A stretch of DNA of 7,292 nucleotides. Source: Paracoccaceae bacterium. GTDB lineage: Bacteria; Pseudomonadota; Alphaproteobacteria; Rhodobacterales; Rhodobacteraceae. Below the pieces are notes generated by a model. It was not told the DNA's origin, did no database searches, and saw nothing but the letters and a program-made list of their open reading frames with translations. Every line of letters begins with the position of its first letter. The first letter of the stretch is position 1. The stretch is taken from positions 1 through 7,292 of the forward strand of contig JAHELH010000122.1 in assembly GCA_024644285.1 (NCBI GenBank), written 5' to 3'. Below, in pieces: positions 1-7,022 of this stretch. Position numbers and translations under genes: made by a program.

Positions 1-30
1 ACGCCGCCCTCGGGGATGGCGGTCGGATGA
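1..30 (+). CDS. addB: 3' end of upstream gene, probably addB (partial)
   Basis: Frame 1 is open from the window edge and reads TPPSGMAVG before a TGA at 28-30. That TGA overlaps the ATG of addA in an ATGA junction, the usual sign of translational coupling. In alphaproteobacteria the gene directly before addA is normally addB. AddB is the second subunit of the AddAB repair enzyme; it carries its own nuclease domain and an inactive helicase-like fold. Only nine codons are visible and none carries a recognisable motif. The identity therefore rests on gene order and the overlap alone, not on the protein sequence. Confidence 0.5.
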   Translation, partial: TPPSGMAVG

Positions 31-3000
31 CACCGCTGGATGACGCCACCCTGCGCCAGGTGCAGGCCGCAAACCCTGGCGCCTCGACCTGGCTTTCGGC
101 GAATGCGGGTTCCGGCAAGACTCGCGTTCTGACGGATCGGGTTGCGCGGCTTTTGCTGGACGACGTCAAGCCGCAGAACATCCTGTGCCTGACCTATACG
201 AAGGCCGCGGCTTCCGAGATGCAGAACAGGCTGTTTCAGAAACTCGGCGAGTGGTCGATGATGCCCGACGGGGATCTCGCCAAGACCCTCTCCGAACTGG
301 GCGTGACGCTTGCGACAAGGGAACTGGCGCGCGCAAGACGCCTTTTTGCGGCGGCCATCGAGACGCCGGGGGGCCTGAGGATCCAGACGATCCACTCGTT
401 TTGCGCATCGCTGTTGCATCGGTTCCCGCTAGAGGCCGGCATCTCGCCACGCTTCACGGAAATGGACGACCGCGCGGCCGCATTGCTGCGCGACGAAATC
501 GTCGAGCTTCTCGCCGACGGCGAGGGACGCGCCGCCCTGGATGGAATCGCGGCGTTCCTGACCGATATCGACCTGTCGAGACTGACCGCAGCCATCGCGG
601 CCCGCCGCCAGGATCTGCCGCATTCCAAAGATCAACAGCAGGTCTGGCGCGGTCTTGGCCTGAGCCCGGATCAGAACCGCGAATCTCTGGTGCAGGCGAC
701 CTTCACGAAGTCGGACACCGAAATCCTGGTCACGCTGATAAATGTGTTGAACGGCGCGACCGGTACCAATGACGGCAAAGCGGCGGCCAAGCTTGTCAAA
801 CTTGACCCGAAAAACCTGGATTTCGACTCGATCCCGGTGCTCGCCGCCTTGCTGTTGACGGGATCCGGCGCCAAAACCCCGTGCGCCGCCAAGGTCGGCA
901 AGTTCCCAACCAAGGACAGCCGTGCGGCGATGGGGTCGGTGGCTGAGGCGCTCGACGACCTGATGGAACGGATCGAGGTCGCCAGCGAGACTGCGAACCG
1001 TCTGATCACCGCGGAACGAACCCTGGCGCTATACCGTTTTGCCGAGGTTTTCCTCAAGGCCTACGCCCGCCGCAAACAGGAACGCGGCTGGCTGGATTTC
1101 GACGACCTGATCCAAAAGGCAATCGCATTGCTGAGCGATCCGGCGGTCGCGTCCTGGGTGCTCTATCGCCTCGATGGCGGGCTTGACCATATCCTCGTGG
1201 ACGAGGCGCAGGATACCAGCCCCGCGCAGTGGCAGGTGATCCAGCGCCTGGCGCAGGAATTCACCGCAGGCCTCGGTGCCCGCGACGACGTCGCCCGATC
1301 GATTTTCGTCGTCGGCGACAAGAAGCAGTCGATCTATTCCTTCCAAGGCGCCGACCCACGCGAATTCGACCGTATGCGCGACTACTTCGCCGGAAAATTG
1401 GATGATATCGGTGCAGAACTGCAGCCGATGGAGCTGGAGTATTCGTTTCGCTCTTCCGAGGCGATACTGCGCCTTGTCGACCGGGTGATCGAGGGAGCCG
1501 GCACACCGCACCTGCCGTCCGATGTCCGCCATCGCGCCTTCAAGTCGCGCATGCCCGGCCGCGTCGATCTTTGGGCCCCCGTTCCCAAGACCGGGCCGCG
1601 GAAAAAACAGAACTGGTACGACCCGGTCGATATCGTCAGCGATGATCATCACGATGTGGTGCTCGCGCGGGAGATCGCCGCGCGCATCGAGCAGATGATC
1701 GGGCAAGAAACCATTCCGGCAAAGGACGGCGAGCGCAGGCATGTGACGGCCGGCGATATCCTCATACTGGTACGCCGGCGATCGCGATTGTTCGAAGAAA
1801 TCATCCGGGCCTGCAAGGCGCTTGACCTGCCGGTGGCCGGCGCCGACCGGTTGAAGCTTGGGGGCGAACTGGCGGTGCGGGATCTCTCGGCACTGCTGGC
1901 CTTTCTCGCCACGCCCGAGGACGACCTCGCGCTGGCATGCGCTCTTCGCTCGCCGTTGTTCGGATGGTCCGAGGCGCAGCTTTACGATATCGCCGCTGGT
2001 CGCGGCAAGACCTACCTCTGGCGCGCCCTTCAGAACCGGACCGACGACCACCCTGAAACCCTGGCACTCCTGCAGGACCTGCGCGATCACGCCGACTTCC
2101 TGCGCCCCTATGACCTGATCGAGCGCATTCTTATCCGGCACGACGGCCGTCGCCGGCTGATCGCGCGTCTTGGACCCGAGGCAGAGGACGGAATCGACGC
2201 CCTGCTGACTCAGGCGCTTGCCTTCGAACGCGCCGAGGTGCCCAGCCTGACCGGCTTTCTGGTCTGGGTGGAAACCGACGACGTCGAGGTCAAGCGGCAG
2301 ATGGACAGCGCCGGCGATCTTATCCGGGTGATGACGGTGCACGGCGCGAAAGGGCTCGAAGCGCCCATCGTGATCTTGCCCGACACAGCCCAGCGCCGGT
2401 CGGAGGTCAAGGACCAGATCGTGCCGCTGGACAGCGGACAAATGGTGTGGAAGCCGGCCGCCAGCCTGCAACCGCAAGCCGTCCGATCGGCCGTCGATCG
2501 GCTCAAGGACGCGTCGCGCGAAGAAGAGTTGCGTCTTTTCTATGTCGCCATGACGCGGGCTGAAACCTGGTTGATCGTGGCGGCCGCCGGCGATCTGGGG
2601 AACTCGGGCACCTGCTGGTACGACCTGGCAAGGCGCGCGATGCAGGCGCTGGGTGCGGTGCCGCTTGATACACCGACGGGACCGGGCTTGCGCTATGCAT
2701 TCGAGGACTGGTCCGCGGGCGCGATGCAGAAACCTGAAACTGATCGAACGCGCGAGGCCGCCCTGCCCGACTGGGCCGGGATCGCGCCAAAGCCGCCCGA
2801 CCATCCCGCCGAGACGGGCGCGCCATCTGACCTCGGCGGCGCCAAGGCGATCCTGCTCGACGCCGAGGAAACCGACAGCGAAGCGGCAAAGCGCGAGGGA
2901 CGCCTGTCGCATCGGCTGCTCGAGCATCTGCCCGGCACAAGCCCGGACGCCTGGACCAAGCTGGCACCGGCCTTGCTGGCCGGCGGCGCCGATCATGCGG

Positions 3001-3401
3001 AACCGGCAGAAGCGCTCGATATCCTCGAACGGGTCCGGCCGGTCCTGCTCTCCGACACGCTGCAATATCTGTTCTCGGACGCGACGCTCGCAGAGATCGG
3101 GATCACCGCCGAGCTTTCGGAATTGGGGGGCCGCCGCGTCAGCGGAACCATCGACCGTCTGGTGCTGACGCCCGAGCGGGTCCTGGCGGTGGACTTCAAG
3201 ACCAATGCGGTCATTCCCGAGACGCCCGCGCAAGCGCCCGAAGGCATCCTGCGGCAGATGGGCGCCTACCTTTCGGCGCTTCGGCAAATCTATCCGGAAC
3301 GGCAGGTCGAGACCGCGATCCTGTGGACACGGCGCCCCGTCCTGATGCTGATGCCCGACAATATCGTGATGCAGGCGCTTCGGCGCACCGCCACATCTTG
3401 A
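27..3401 (+). CDS. addA: AddA, helicase-nuclease subunit of the AddAB double-strand-break repair complex (alphaproteobacterial type)
   Basis: This is a complete 1124-residue protein, a normal length for alphaproteobacterial AddA. With AddB it unwinds and resects broken DNA ends in the cytoplasm, producing 3' single-stranded tails for RecA; it is the counterpart of RecBCD. The UvrD/RecB-like superfamily 1 helicase motifs occur in order: Walker A ANAGSGKT (25-32), motif Ia TYTKAAASEM (56-65), IHSFC (122-126), LDFDD (356-360), Walker B VDEAQD (391-396), motif III GDKKQSIYSFQGADP (430-444), YSFRSS (472-477), motif V VMTVHGAKGLE (768-778) and motif VI LFYVAMTRA (837-845). The C-terminal PD-(D/E)XK nuclease looks active: H962 in GRLSHRLLEHLP, D1043 in GTIDRL, D1056 and K1058 in VDFKT, and QMGAY at 1077-1081. 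VDFKT replaces the commoner VDYKT, a mild change. The start at 27 is favoured because it overlaps the upstream stop and leaves a typical short leader before Walker A. No strong Shine-Dalgarno is visible, consistent with coupling to addB. Confidence 0.97.
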   Translation: MTPLDDATLRQVQAANPGASTWLSANAGSGKTRVLTDRVARLLLDDVKPQNILCLTYTKAAASEMQNRLFQKLGEWSMMPDGDLAKTLSELGVTLATRELARARRLFAAAIETPGGLRIQTIHSFCASLLHRFPLEAGISPRFTEMDDRAAALLRDEIVELLADGEGRAALDGIAAFLTDIDLSRLTAAIAARRQDLPHSKDQQQVWRGLGLSPDQNRESLVQATFTKSDTEILVTLINVLNGATGTNDGKAAAKLVKLDPKNLDFDSIPVLAALLLTGSGAKTPCAAKVGKFPTKDSRAAMGSVAEALDDLMERIEVASETANRLITAERTLALYRFAEVFLKAYARRKQERGWLDFDDLIQKAIALLSDPAVASWVLYRLDGGLDHILVDEAQDTSPAQWQVIQRLAQEFTAGLGARDDVARSIFVVGDKKQSIYSFQGADPREFDRMRDYFAGKLDDIGAELQPMELEYSFRSSEAILRLVDRVIEGAGTPHLPSDVRHRAFKSRMPGRVDLWAPVPKTGPRKKQNWYDPVDIVSDDHHDVVLAREIAARIEQMIGQETIPAKDGERRHVTAGDILILVRRRSRLFEEIIRACKALDLPVAGADRLKLGGELAVRDLSALLAFLATPEDDLALACALRSPLFGWSEAQLYDIAAGRGKTYLWRALQNRTDDHPETLALLQDLRDHADFLRPYDLIERILIRHDGRRRLIARLGPEAEDGIDALLTQALAFERAEVPSLTGFLVWVETDDVEVKRQMDSAGDLIRVMTVHGAKGLEAPIVILPDTAQRRSEVKDQIVPLDSGQMVWKPAASLQPQAVRSAVDRLKDASREEELRLFYVAMTRAETWLIVAAAGDLGNSGTCWYDLARRAMQALGAVPLDTPTGPGLRYAFEDWSAGAMQKPETDRTREAALPDWAGIAPKPPDHPAETGAPSDLGGAKAILLDAEETDSEAAKREGRLSHRLLEHLPGTSPDAWTKLAPALLAGGADHAEPAEALDILERVRPVLLSDTLQYLFSDATLAEIGITAELSELGGRRVSGTIDRLVLTPERVLAVDFKTNAVIPETPAQAPEGILRQMGAYLSALRQIYPERQVETAILWTRRPVLMLMPDNIVMQALRRTATS

Positions 3402-3426
3402 CGCTGGAGGGCACCGCACATACGTT
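3398..3426 (+). promoter_or_regulatory. Candidate housekeeping sigma-70 promoter for trxA
   Basis: TTGACG (3398-3403) matches the -35 consensus TTGACA at five of six positions. Exactly 17 bases later TACGTT (3421-3426) keeps the key T, A and final T of the -10 consensus TATAAT, though its middle is poor. Alphaproteobacterial promoters often have a strong TTGAC and a weak -10. The -35 box contains the addA stop codon. Transcription would begin near 3433, giving a leader of about 28 bases that includes the trxA ribosome binding site. This is found by eye only; trxA may equally be read from the addBA transcript. Confidence 0.4.
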
Positions 3427-3460
3427 TCCGGCTCACGCGAATATGCCCAGGAGAATACGC

Positions 3461-3781
3461 ATGGCCACCGTCGCTGTAACCGATGCAACATTCGACGCCG
3501 AGGTGAAGAAATCCGACGTGCCTGTCGTTGTGGATTTCTGGGCAGAATGGTGCGGCCCGTGCAAACAGATCGGCCCCGCGCTGGAAGAGCTGTCGGACGA
3601 ATATGACGGCAAGATCAAGATCGCCAAGGTGAACGTGGACGAGAACCCCGGCACCGCCGCCGCGCTGGGCATCCGCGGCATTCCGGCGCTGTTCCTGTTC
3701 AAGGATGGCGAGGTCGTGTCGAACAAGACCGGCGCAGCGCCGAAGGCGGCGTTGCAGGGCTGGATCGAGGATTCGATCTAG
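3461..3781 (+). CDS. trxA: Thioredoxin (TrxA), 106 aa
   Basis: This is a small cytoplasmic dithiol oxidoreductase, reduced by thioredoxin reductase with NADPH, that reduces disulfides in targets such as ribonucleotide reductase, PAPS reductase and methionine sulfoxide reductases. The active site WCGPC lies at residues 30-34. D25 in VVVDFWAEW is the buried acid that assists the CxxC pair, and P75 in IRGIPAL is the cis-proline facing it. The length is that of a classical single-domain thioredoxin. The ATG at 3461 is chosen because AGGAGAA (3449-3455) sits at good spacing and the protein then begins MATVAVTDATF, as in the family. The frame is open further upstream to 3323, but that would add 46 unrelated residues and overlap addA. 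The gene lies 59 bases after addA and is followed by a hairpin terminator. It could be transcribed with addBA and also from the candidate promoter at 3398-3426. Confidence 0.97.
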   Translation: MATVAVTDATFDAEVKKSDVPVVVDFWAEWCGPCKQIGPALEELSDEYDGKIKIAKVNVDENPGTAAALGIRGIPALFLFKDGEVVSNKTGAAPKAALQGWIEDSI

Positions 3782-3804
3782 GACACCCCGAAATTGCGAT
3801 CGGC

Positions 3805-3827
3805 AAGGGGCGCTTCGGCGCCCCTTT
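3805..3827 (+). terminator. Hairpin terminator after trxA
   Basis: The arms AAGGGGCGC (3805-3813) and GCGCCCCTT (3818-3826) are perfectly complementary and enclose TTCG, closed by a C-G pair, which is an exceptionally stable RNA tetraloop. Only three T residues follow the GC core, so the U-tract is short; GC-rich alphaproteobacteria often have such terminators. It starts 24 bases after the trxA stop and lies before the hslV promoter region, separating the two units. Confidence 0.75.
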
Positions 3828-3843
3828 ACGTCCGCGGCTCTCG

Positions 3844-3872
3844 CTTGCCGTTCCCCGGGCGGGTGTCCATAT
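3844..3872 (+). promoter_or_regulatory. Candidate RpoH (sigma-32) heat-shock promoter of hslVU
   Basis: CTTGCCG (3844-3850) and GTCCATAT (3865-3872) are separated by 14 bases. The E. coli sigma-32 consensus is CTTGAAA, 13-14 bases, then CCCCATNT: the CTTG core is exact, the -10 matches at six of eight positions, and the spacing fits. hslVU is a classical heat-shock operon, so the position makes biological sense. Transcription would start near 3879, leaving a leader of roughly 19 bases that holds the AAGGAG ribosome binding site (3886-3891). The same bases can be read as a weaker sigma-70 site (TTGCCG, 17 bases, CATATA), so use by the housekeeping factor cannot be excluded. Confidence 0.55.
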
Positions 3873-3897
3873 AGGCGCCAGCGAAAAGGAGCCCCCG

Positions 3898-4455
3898 ATG
3901 AGCAGCGAAGATTTCCCCGGCTGGCACGGCACCACGATCATCGGCGTCAAGAAGGGCGGCGAGGTGGTGATCGCCGGCGACGGCCAGGTGAGCCTCGGCC
4001 AGACCGTGATCAAGGGCACCGCGCGCAAGGTGCGCAGGCTCAGCCCGGGCGGGGCAGAGATCCTCGTCGGGTTCGCCGGATCGACGGCGGATGCCTTCAC
4101 CCTGCTGGAGCGGCTGGAAAAGAAGCTCGAGGCAACGCCGGGCCAGCTGCAACGCGCGGCGGTCGAGCTGGCCAAGGACTGGCGCACCGACAAGTACCTG
4201 CAAAAGCTCGAGGCGATGCTGATCGTCAGCGACGGCGCGCAGATCTATGTCATCACCGGCGCCGGAGATGTGCTGGAACCCGAACATGACGTCACCGCCA
4301 TCGGTTCCGGCGGCAACTACGCGCTGGCCGCGGGGCGCGCGCTGATGGACAGCGACCTGGGCGCCGAAGAGATCGCCCGCCGCGCCATGGCCATCGCGGC
4401 GGACATCTGCGTTTACACCAACGGCAGCCTGACGGTGGAGAAGATCAAAGCATGA
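3898..4455 (+). CDS. hslV: HslV (ClpQ), peptidase subunit of the HslUV ATP-dependent protease
   Basis: This is the N-terminal-threonine peptidase of HslUV, a bacterial relative of the proteasome beta subunit. It forms a double hexameric chamber in the cytoplasm and degrades proteins unfolded by HslU. It has 185 residues. T12 in HGTTIIGV aligns with the catalytic Thr2 of E. coli HslV, so the 11-residue leader MSSEDFPGWHG must be removed to expose it. Other conserved features are GDGQ (27-30), the conserved Lys K39 in TVIKG, GFAGSTADAFTL (58-69), ELAKDWRTDK (90-99) and GSGG (136-139). The ATG at 3898 has AAGGAG at 3886-3891, six bases upstream, and no other in-frame start precedes T12. The stop overlaps the hslU start by four bases (ATGA), so the two subunits are probably translationally coupled. 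A heat-shock-like promoter lies just upstream. Confidence 0.97.
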   Translation: MSSEDFPGWHGTTIIGVKKGGEVVIAGDGQVSLGQTVIKGTARKVRRLSPGGAEILVGFAGSTADAFTLLERLEKKLEATPGQLQRAAVELAKDWRTDKYLQKLEAMLIVSDGAQIYVITGAGDVLEPEHDVTAIGSGGNYALAAGRALMDSDLGAEEIARRAMAIAADICVYTNGSLTVEKIKA

Positions 4456-5759
4456 CCGACCTGACCCCCCGCGAGATCGTCAGCGAACTCGACCGTTTCA
4501 TCATCGGCCAGAAAGACGCCAAGCGCGCCGTGGCCGTGGCGCTGCGCAACCGCTGGCGGCGCAAGCAGCTGGGCGACGATCTGCGCGAGGAGGTCTATCC
4601 CAAGAACATCCTGATGATCGGCCCCACCGGCGTCGGCAAGACAGAGATCAGCCGCCGCCTGGCCCGACTGGCGAAGGCGCCGTTCATCAAGGTCGAGGCG
4701 ACGAAGTTCACCGAGGTCGGCTATGTCGGCCGCGACGTCGAGCAGATCGTCCGCGACCTGGTCGACAGCGCCATCGTGATGACCCGCGAGCTGATGCGCG
4801 AGGACGTCAAGGCCAAGGCCCATGCCGCCGCCGAGGAACGGGTGATCGACGCCATCGCCGGGACCGACGCGCGCGAGGGTACGCGCAAGATGTTCCGCGA
4901 CAAGCTGAAGCGCGGCGAGCTGGACGACACCGAGATCGAGCTGGACATGGCGGACACCTCCAATCCGTTCGGCGCCTTCGAGATCCCGGGCCAGCCGGGG
5001 CAGATGGGCGGGATGATGAATCTCGGCGACCTGTTCGGCAAGATGGGCGGCGGGCGCACGGTGCGGCGCAAGATGACCGTGGCGGACAGCTATGAGGTGC
5101 TGGTCGGCGAAGAGGCCGACAAGCTGCTGGACGACGAGACGGTGAACCGGGCGGCGCTGGACGCGGTAGAGCAGAACGGGATCGTGTTTCTCGACGAGAT
5201 CGACAAGGTCTGCCGGAACACCGAGACCCGCGGCGCGGATGTCAGCCGCGAAGGCGTGCAGCGCGATCTTCTGCCGCTGATCGAGGGGACGACAGTCAGC
5301 ACCAAATACGGGCCGGTGAAGACCGACCACATCCTGTTCATCGCCTCGGGTGCGTTTCATATCGCCAAGCCGTCGGACCTGCTGCCCGAACTTCAGGGGC
5401 GGCTGCCGATCCGGGTGGAGTTGCGGGCGCTTACCGAGGAGGATTTCGTCCGGATCCTGACCGAGACCGACAACGCCCTGACCCGGCAATACACGGCGCT
5501 GATGGCCACCGAAAAGGTCGAGGTGTCGTTCACCGAGAACGGGATCAAGGCGCTGGCCAAGATCGCGGCCGAGGTCAATCAGAGCGTCGAGAATATCGGG
5601 GCGCGGCGGCTTTACACGGTGATGGAGCGCGTGTTCGAAGAGCTGTCCTTCACCGCGCCGGACCGGGGCGGCGAGGCGGTCGAGGTGAATGCGGAATTCG
5701 TCGACAAGAACCTGGGCGAGCTGACCCGGTCGGTGGATGTGAGCCGCTACGTTTTGTAG
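4452..5759 (+). CDS. hslU: HslU (ClpY), AAA+ ATPase subunit of the HslUV protease
   Basis: This is the hexameric AAA+ unfoldase that recognises substrates, unfolds them with ATP and threads them into the HslV chamber. It has 435 residues against 443 in E. coli, so it is full length. The N-terminal domain begins LTPREIVSELDRFIIGQ. Walker A GPTGVGKT is at 57-64, the substrate-gripping pore loop GYVG at 90-93, Walker B IVFLDEIDK at 244-252, a sensor-1-type segment FIASGAFH at 296-303, LPELQGRLPIRVEL at 311-324 and the sensor-2 motif GARR at 383-386. Residues from about 110 to 240 form the family's inserted I-domain, with Gly/Met-rich stretches near 180-201. The C-terminal SRYVL matches the tail that docks into HslV and opens its active sites. 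It overlaps hslV by four bases and shares its transcript and regulation. No required motif is missing. Confidence 0.98.
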   Translation: MTDLTPREIVSELDRFIIGQKDAKRAVAVALRNRWRRKQLGDDLREEVYPKNILMIGPTGVGKTEISRRLARLAKAPFIKVEATKFTEVGYVGRDVEQIVRDLVDSAIVMTRELMREDVKAKAHAAAEERVIDAIAGTDAREGTRKMFRDKLKRGELDDTEIELDMADTSNPFGAFEIPGQPGQMGGMMNLGDLFGKMGGGRTVRRKMTVADSYEVLVGEEADKLLDDETVNRAALDAVEQNGIVFLDEIDKVCRNTETRGADVSREGVQRDLLPLIEGTTVSTKYGPVKTDHILFIASGAFHIAKPSDLLPELQGRLPIRVELRALTEEDFVRILTETDNALTRQYTALMATEKVEVSFTENGIKALAKIAAEVNQSVENIGARRLYTVMERVFEELSFTAPDRGGEAVEVNAEFVDKNLGELTRSVDVSRYVL

Positions 5760-5761
5760 GT

Positions 5762-5775
5762 GTCCCCATGGGGAC
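5762..5775. repeat. Perfect 14-bp palindrome just after hslU, possible weak terminator or 3'-end hairpin
   Basis: GTCCCCATGGGGAC is a perfect inverted repeat starting two bases after the hslU stop. In RNA it gives a five-base-pair stem with a CATG loop. It is followed by six G residues (5776-5781) and not by T residues, so it does not look like a standard intrinsic terminator. It might block 3' exonucleases or mark a Rho-dependent end. The remainder of the 150-base gap up to 5909 holds no open frame I would call and no strong promoter; CAAG-TC-CTTG at 5783-5792 is a minor symmetry. Confidence 0.45.
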
Positions 5776-5909
5776 GGGGGGTCAAGTCCTTGGCATCCTT
5801 ACAGATAGCGCTAACGCAAACCGCTTTCTGGCAGGGCAAGACGCCGCAGGACATCGACAGGCGGGCGAGATAGTCTGAGCGTGTTCGCACCAGTTGAAAG
5901 ATCGGAAAA

Positions 5910-7022
5910 TTGCGTGTCGTCTGTTGTCTGTGCCTGGCGGTATTTCTGGCCGGATGCGCGGTGCGGGAGCAACTGGTCTATTACCCGACCGCCGCTGCCA
6001 CCAACGAGATCATCCCGGTCTTCATCGGCACCACCCGTGCGCAGGACCCGGCACTGGGCTTTGGCCGGACGCGGAAGTACGCGCCGACCTATGCCCGCTA
6101 TGACATTGCCGTGCCGCCTGGCCGTGTGCCGGGGCAGATCATTGCCTCGAAGCGACAGGTCGATCGCACAACGCAGTTTCTGGCCACCTCTCGGGTGATC
6201 TATCCTACGGGCGCCGAGTTCAGGGCCGACCTGGCGAGAGCGTTTCGCGAGCGTACCGGCCACGGGCATGAGGCGGTGATCTATGTGCATGGCTATAACA
6301 ACGCCTTTGACGAGGGCGTCCTGCGGATCAGCCAGTTGGCTGAGGATTTCGATTTTCCGGGTGTCGCCGTTCACTATTCCTGGCCCAGCGCGGCAAAGCC
6401 TCTGAACTATGCCTATGATCGCGATTCGGTCTTGTTCGCCCGGGACGGGCTCGAATCGCTGATCGGCGAAGTTCGGTCCGCGGGCGCGCGGCGGATCGTG
6501 CTGGTGGGCCATTCCGTCGGGGCGGCGCTGATCATGGAGACGCTGCGACAACTGGCGATCGCGCGACCCGGATCGGTGACGCAGGGTTTTGCCGGGGTGA
6601 TGCTGATCTCTCCCGACATCGATGTCGATGTGTTCCACTCGCAGGCGTTCCGGATCGGAAAGCTCCCGCAACCGTTCGGCATCTTCATTTCCAAGCGCGA
6701 CCGGGCGCTGACCCTATCGGCGCGCCTGACCGGACAACAGAATCGGCTGGGCAATGTCCAGAACCTGGACGAGGTCGCTGATCTGGAGATTACCTTGGTC
6801 GATGTTACCGAATTCTCGCAAGGTACTGGCCATTTCGTTGCCGGGGATTCTCCGGCCGTCATCCAGCTGTTCGGTCGATCCGGCGATCTGAGTGCCGCGT
6901 TCCGCGGTGACAGTGCGGGCCGGGCGGGGCTATGGCCCGGCACGGTGCTTACCGTTCAGAATGTCACCGCAATTATCCTGTCGCCGGTGACAGAACTGGC
7001 GACAGCAGCTGCCGGGCAATAG
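5910..7022 (+). CDS. Putative lipoprotein alpha/beta hydrolase, DUF900 (COG4782) type
   Basis: The 370-residue protein begins MRVVCCLCLAVFLAGC, a short lipoprotein signal peptide with lipobox LAGC; C16 would be lipidated. Ala at +2 does not suggest inner-membrane retention. The mature part resembles the DUF900/COG4782 esterase-lipase-like family: VFIGTTR (37-43), the HGYNN oxyanion-hole segment (127-131), YSWPS (156-160) and the nucleophile elbow GHSVG (200-204, S202). D264 in SKRDRAL and H308 in GTGHFVAGDSP are likely catalytic partners, assigned by family pattern. The substrate is unknown. The start is TTG at 5910; an in-frame TGA at 5895-5897 excludes any usable upstream start, and the only Shine-Dalgarno-like bases are weak (GAAAG at 5896-5900). 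Residues 341-360 (LWPGTVLTVQ onward) are hydrophobic and may be a final strand or a surface patch. It follows hslU by 150 bases, so it is probably a separate unit. Confidence 0.82.
   Translation: MRVVCCLCLAVFLAGCAVREQLVYYPTAAATNEIIPVFIGTTRAQDPALGFGRTRKYAPTYARYDIAVPPGRVPGQIIASKRQVDRTTQFLATSRVIYPTGAEFRADLARAFRERTGHGHEAVIYVHGYNNAFDEGVLRISQLAEDFDFPGVAVHYSWPSAAKPLNYAYDRDSVLFARDGLESLIGEVRSAGARRIVLVGHSVGAALIMETLRQLAIARPGSVTQGFAGVMLISPDIDVDVFHSQAFRIGKLPQPFGIFISKRDRALTLSARLTGQQNRLGNVQNLDEVADLEITLVDVTEFSQGTGHFVAGDSPAVIQLFGRSGDLSAAFRGDSAGRAGLWPGTVLTVQNVTAIILSPVTELATAAAGQ
6978..7005. repeat. 8-bp inverted repeat within the 3' end of the hydrolase gene
   Basis: CTGTCGCC (6978-6985) and GGCGACAG (6998-7005) are perfect complements around a 12-base loop. 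The loop contains a further GACAG (6989-6993) that could pair with the same CTGTC (6978-6982), giving two competing stems. The repeat lies in coding sequence, close to the end of the gene. It may be chance in GC-rich DNA or part of the transcript's 3' structure. Confidence 0.35.

Noticed and set aside
3375..3386. GCGC-TTCG-GCGC hairpin near the end of addA as a terminator
   Set aside because: The stem is only four pairs and no T-run follows; it lies in coding sequence, where such GC symmetry is common by chance.
3323..3460. A longer version of thioredoxin starting at 3323 inside addA
   Set aside because: The extra 46 residues are the out-of-frame reading of addA's end and its spacer, while the ATG at 3461 has a clear AGGAGAA and the standard thioredoxin start.
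1029..3491. An 820-codon open frame on the minus strand opposite addA and the start of trxA
   Set aside because: It is antisense to a protein with every expected helicase and nuclease motif. Its translation is rich in R, G, H and Q with no recognisable domain, as expected from a strong G/C bias at third positions.
4413..5489. A 358-codon minus-strand open frame opposite hslU
   Set aside because: hslU is unambiguous on the other strand. The antisense translation is low-complexity (H, D, L and A rich) and matches no family I recognise.
5790..5817. TTGGCA followed 16 bases later by TAACGC as a promoter for the hydrolase
   Set aside because: The -35 is good, but the -10 keeps only the first two consensus bases and lies about 90 bases before the start; too weak to call.
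5811..6671. A 286-codon minus-strand open frame opposite the hydrolase
   Set aside because: The + strand frame has a lipobox and a GHSVG hydrolase elbow. The antisense product is R/H/D-rich without motifs and has no convincing ribosome binding site.
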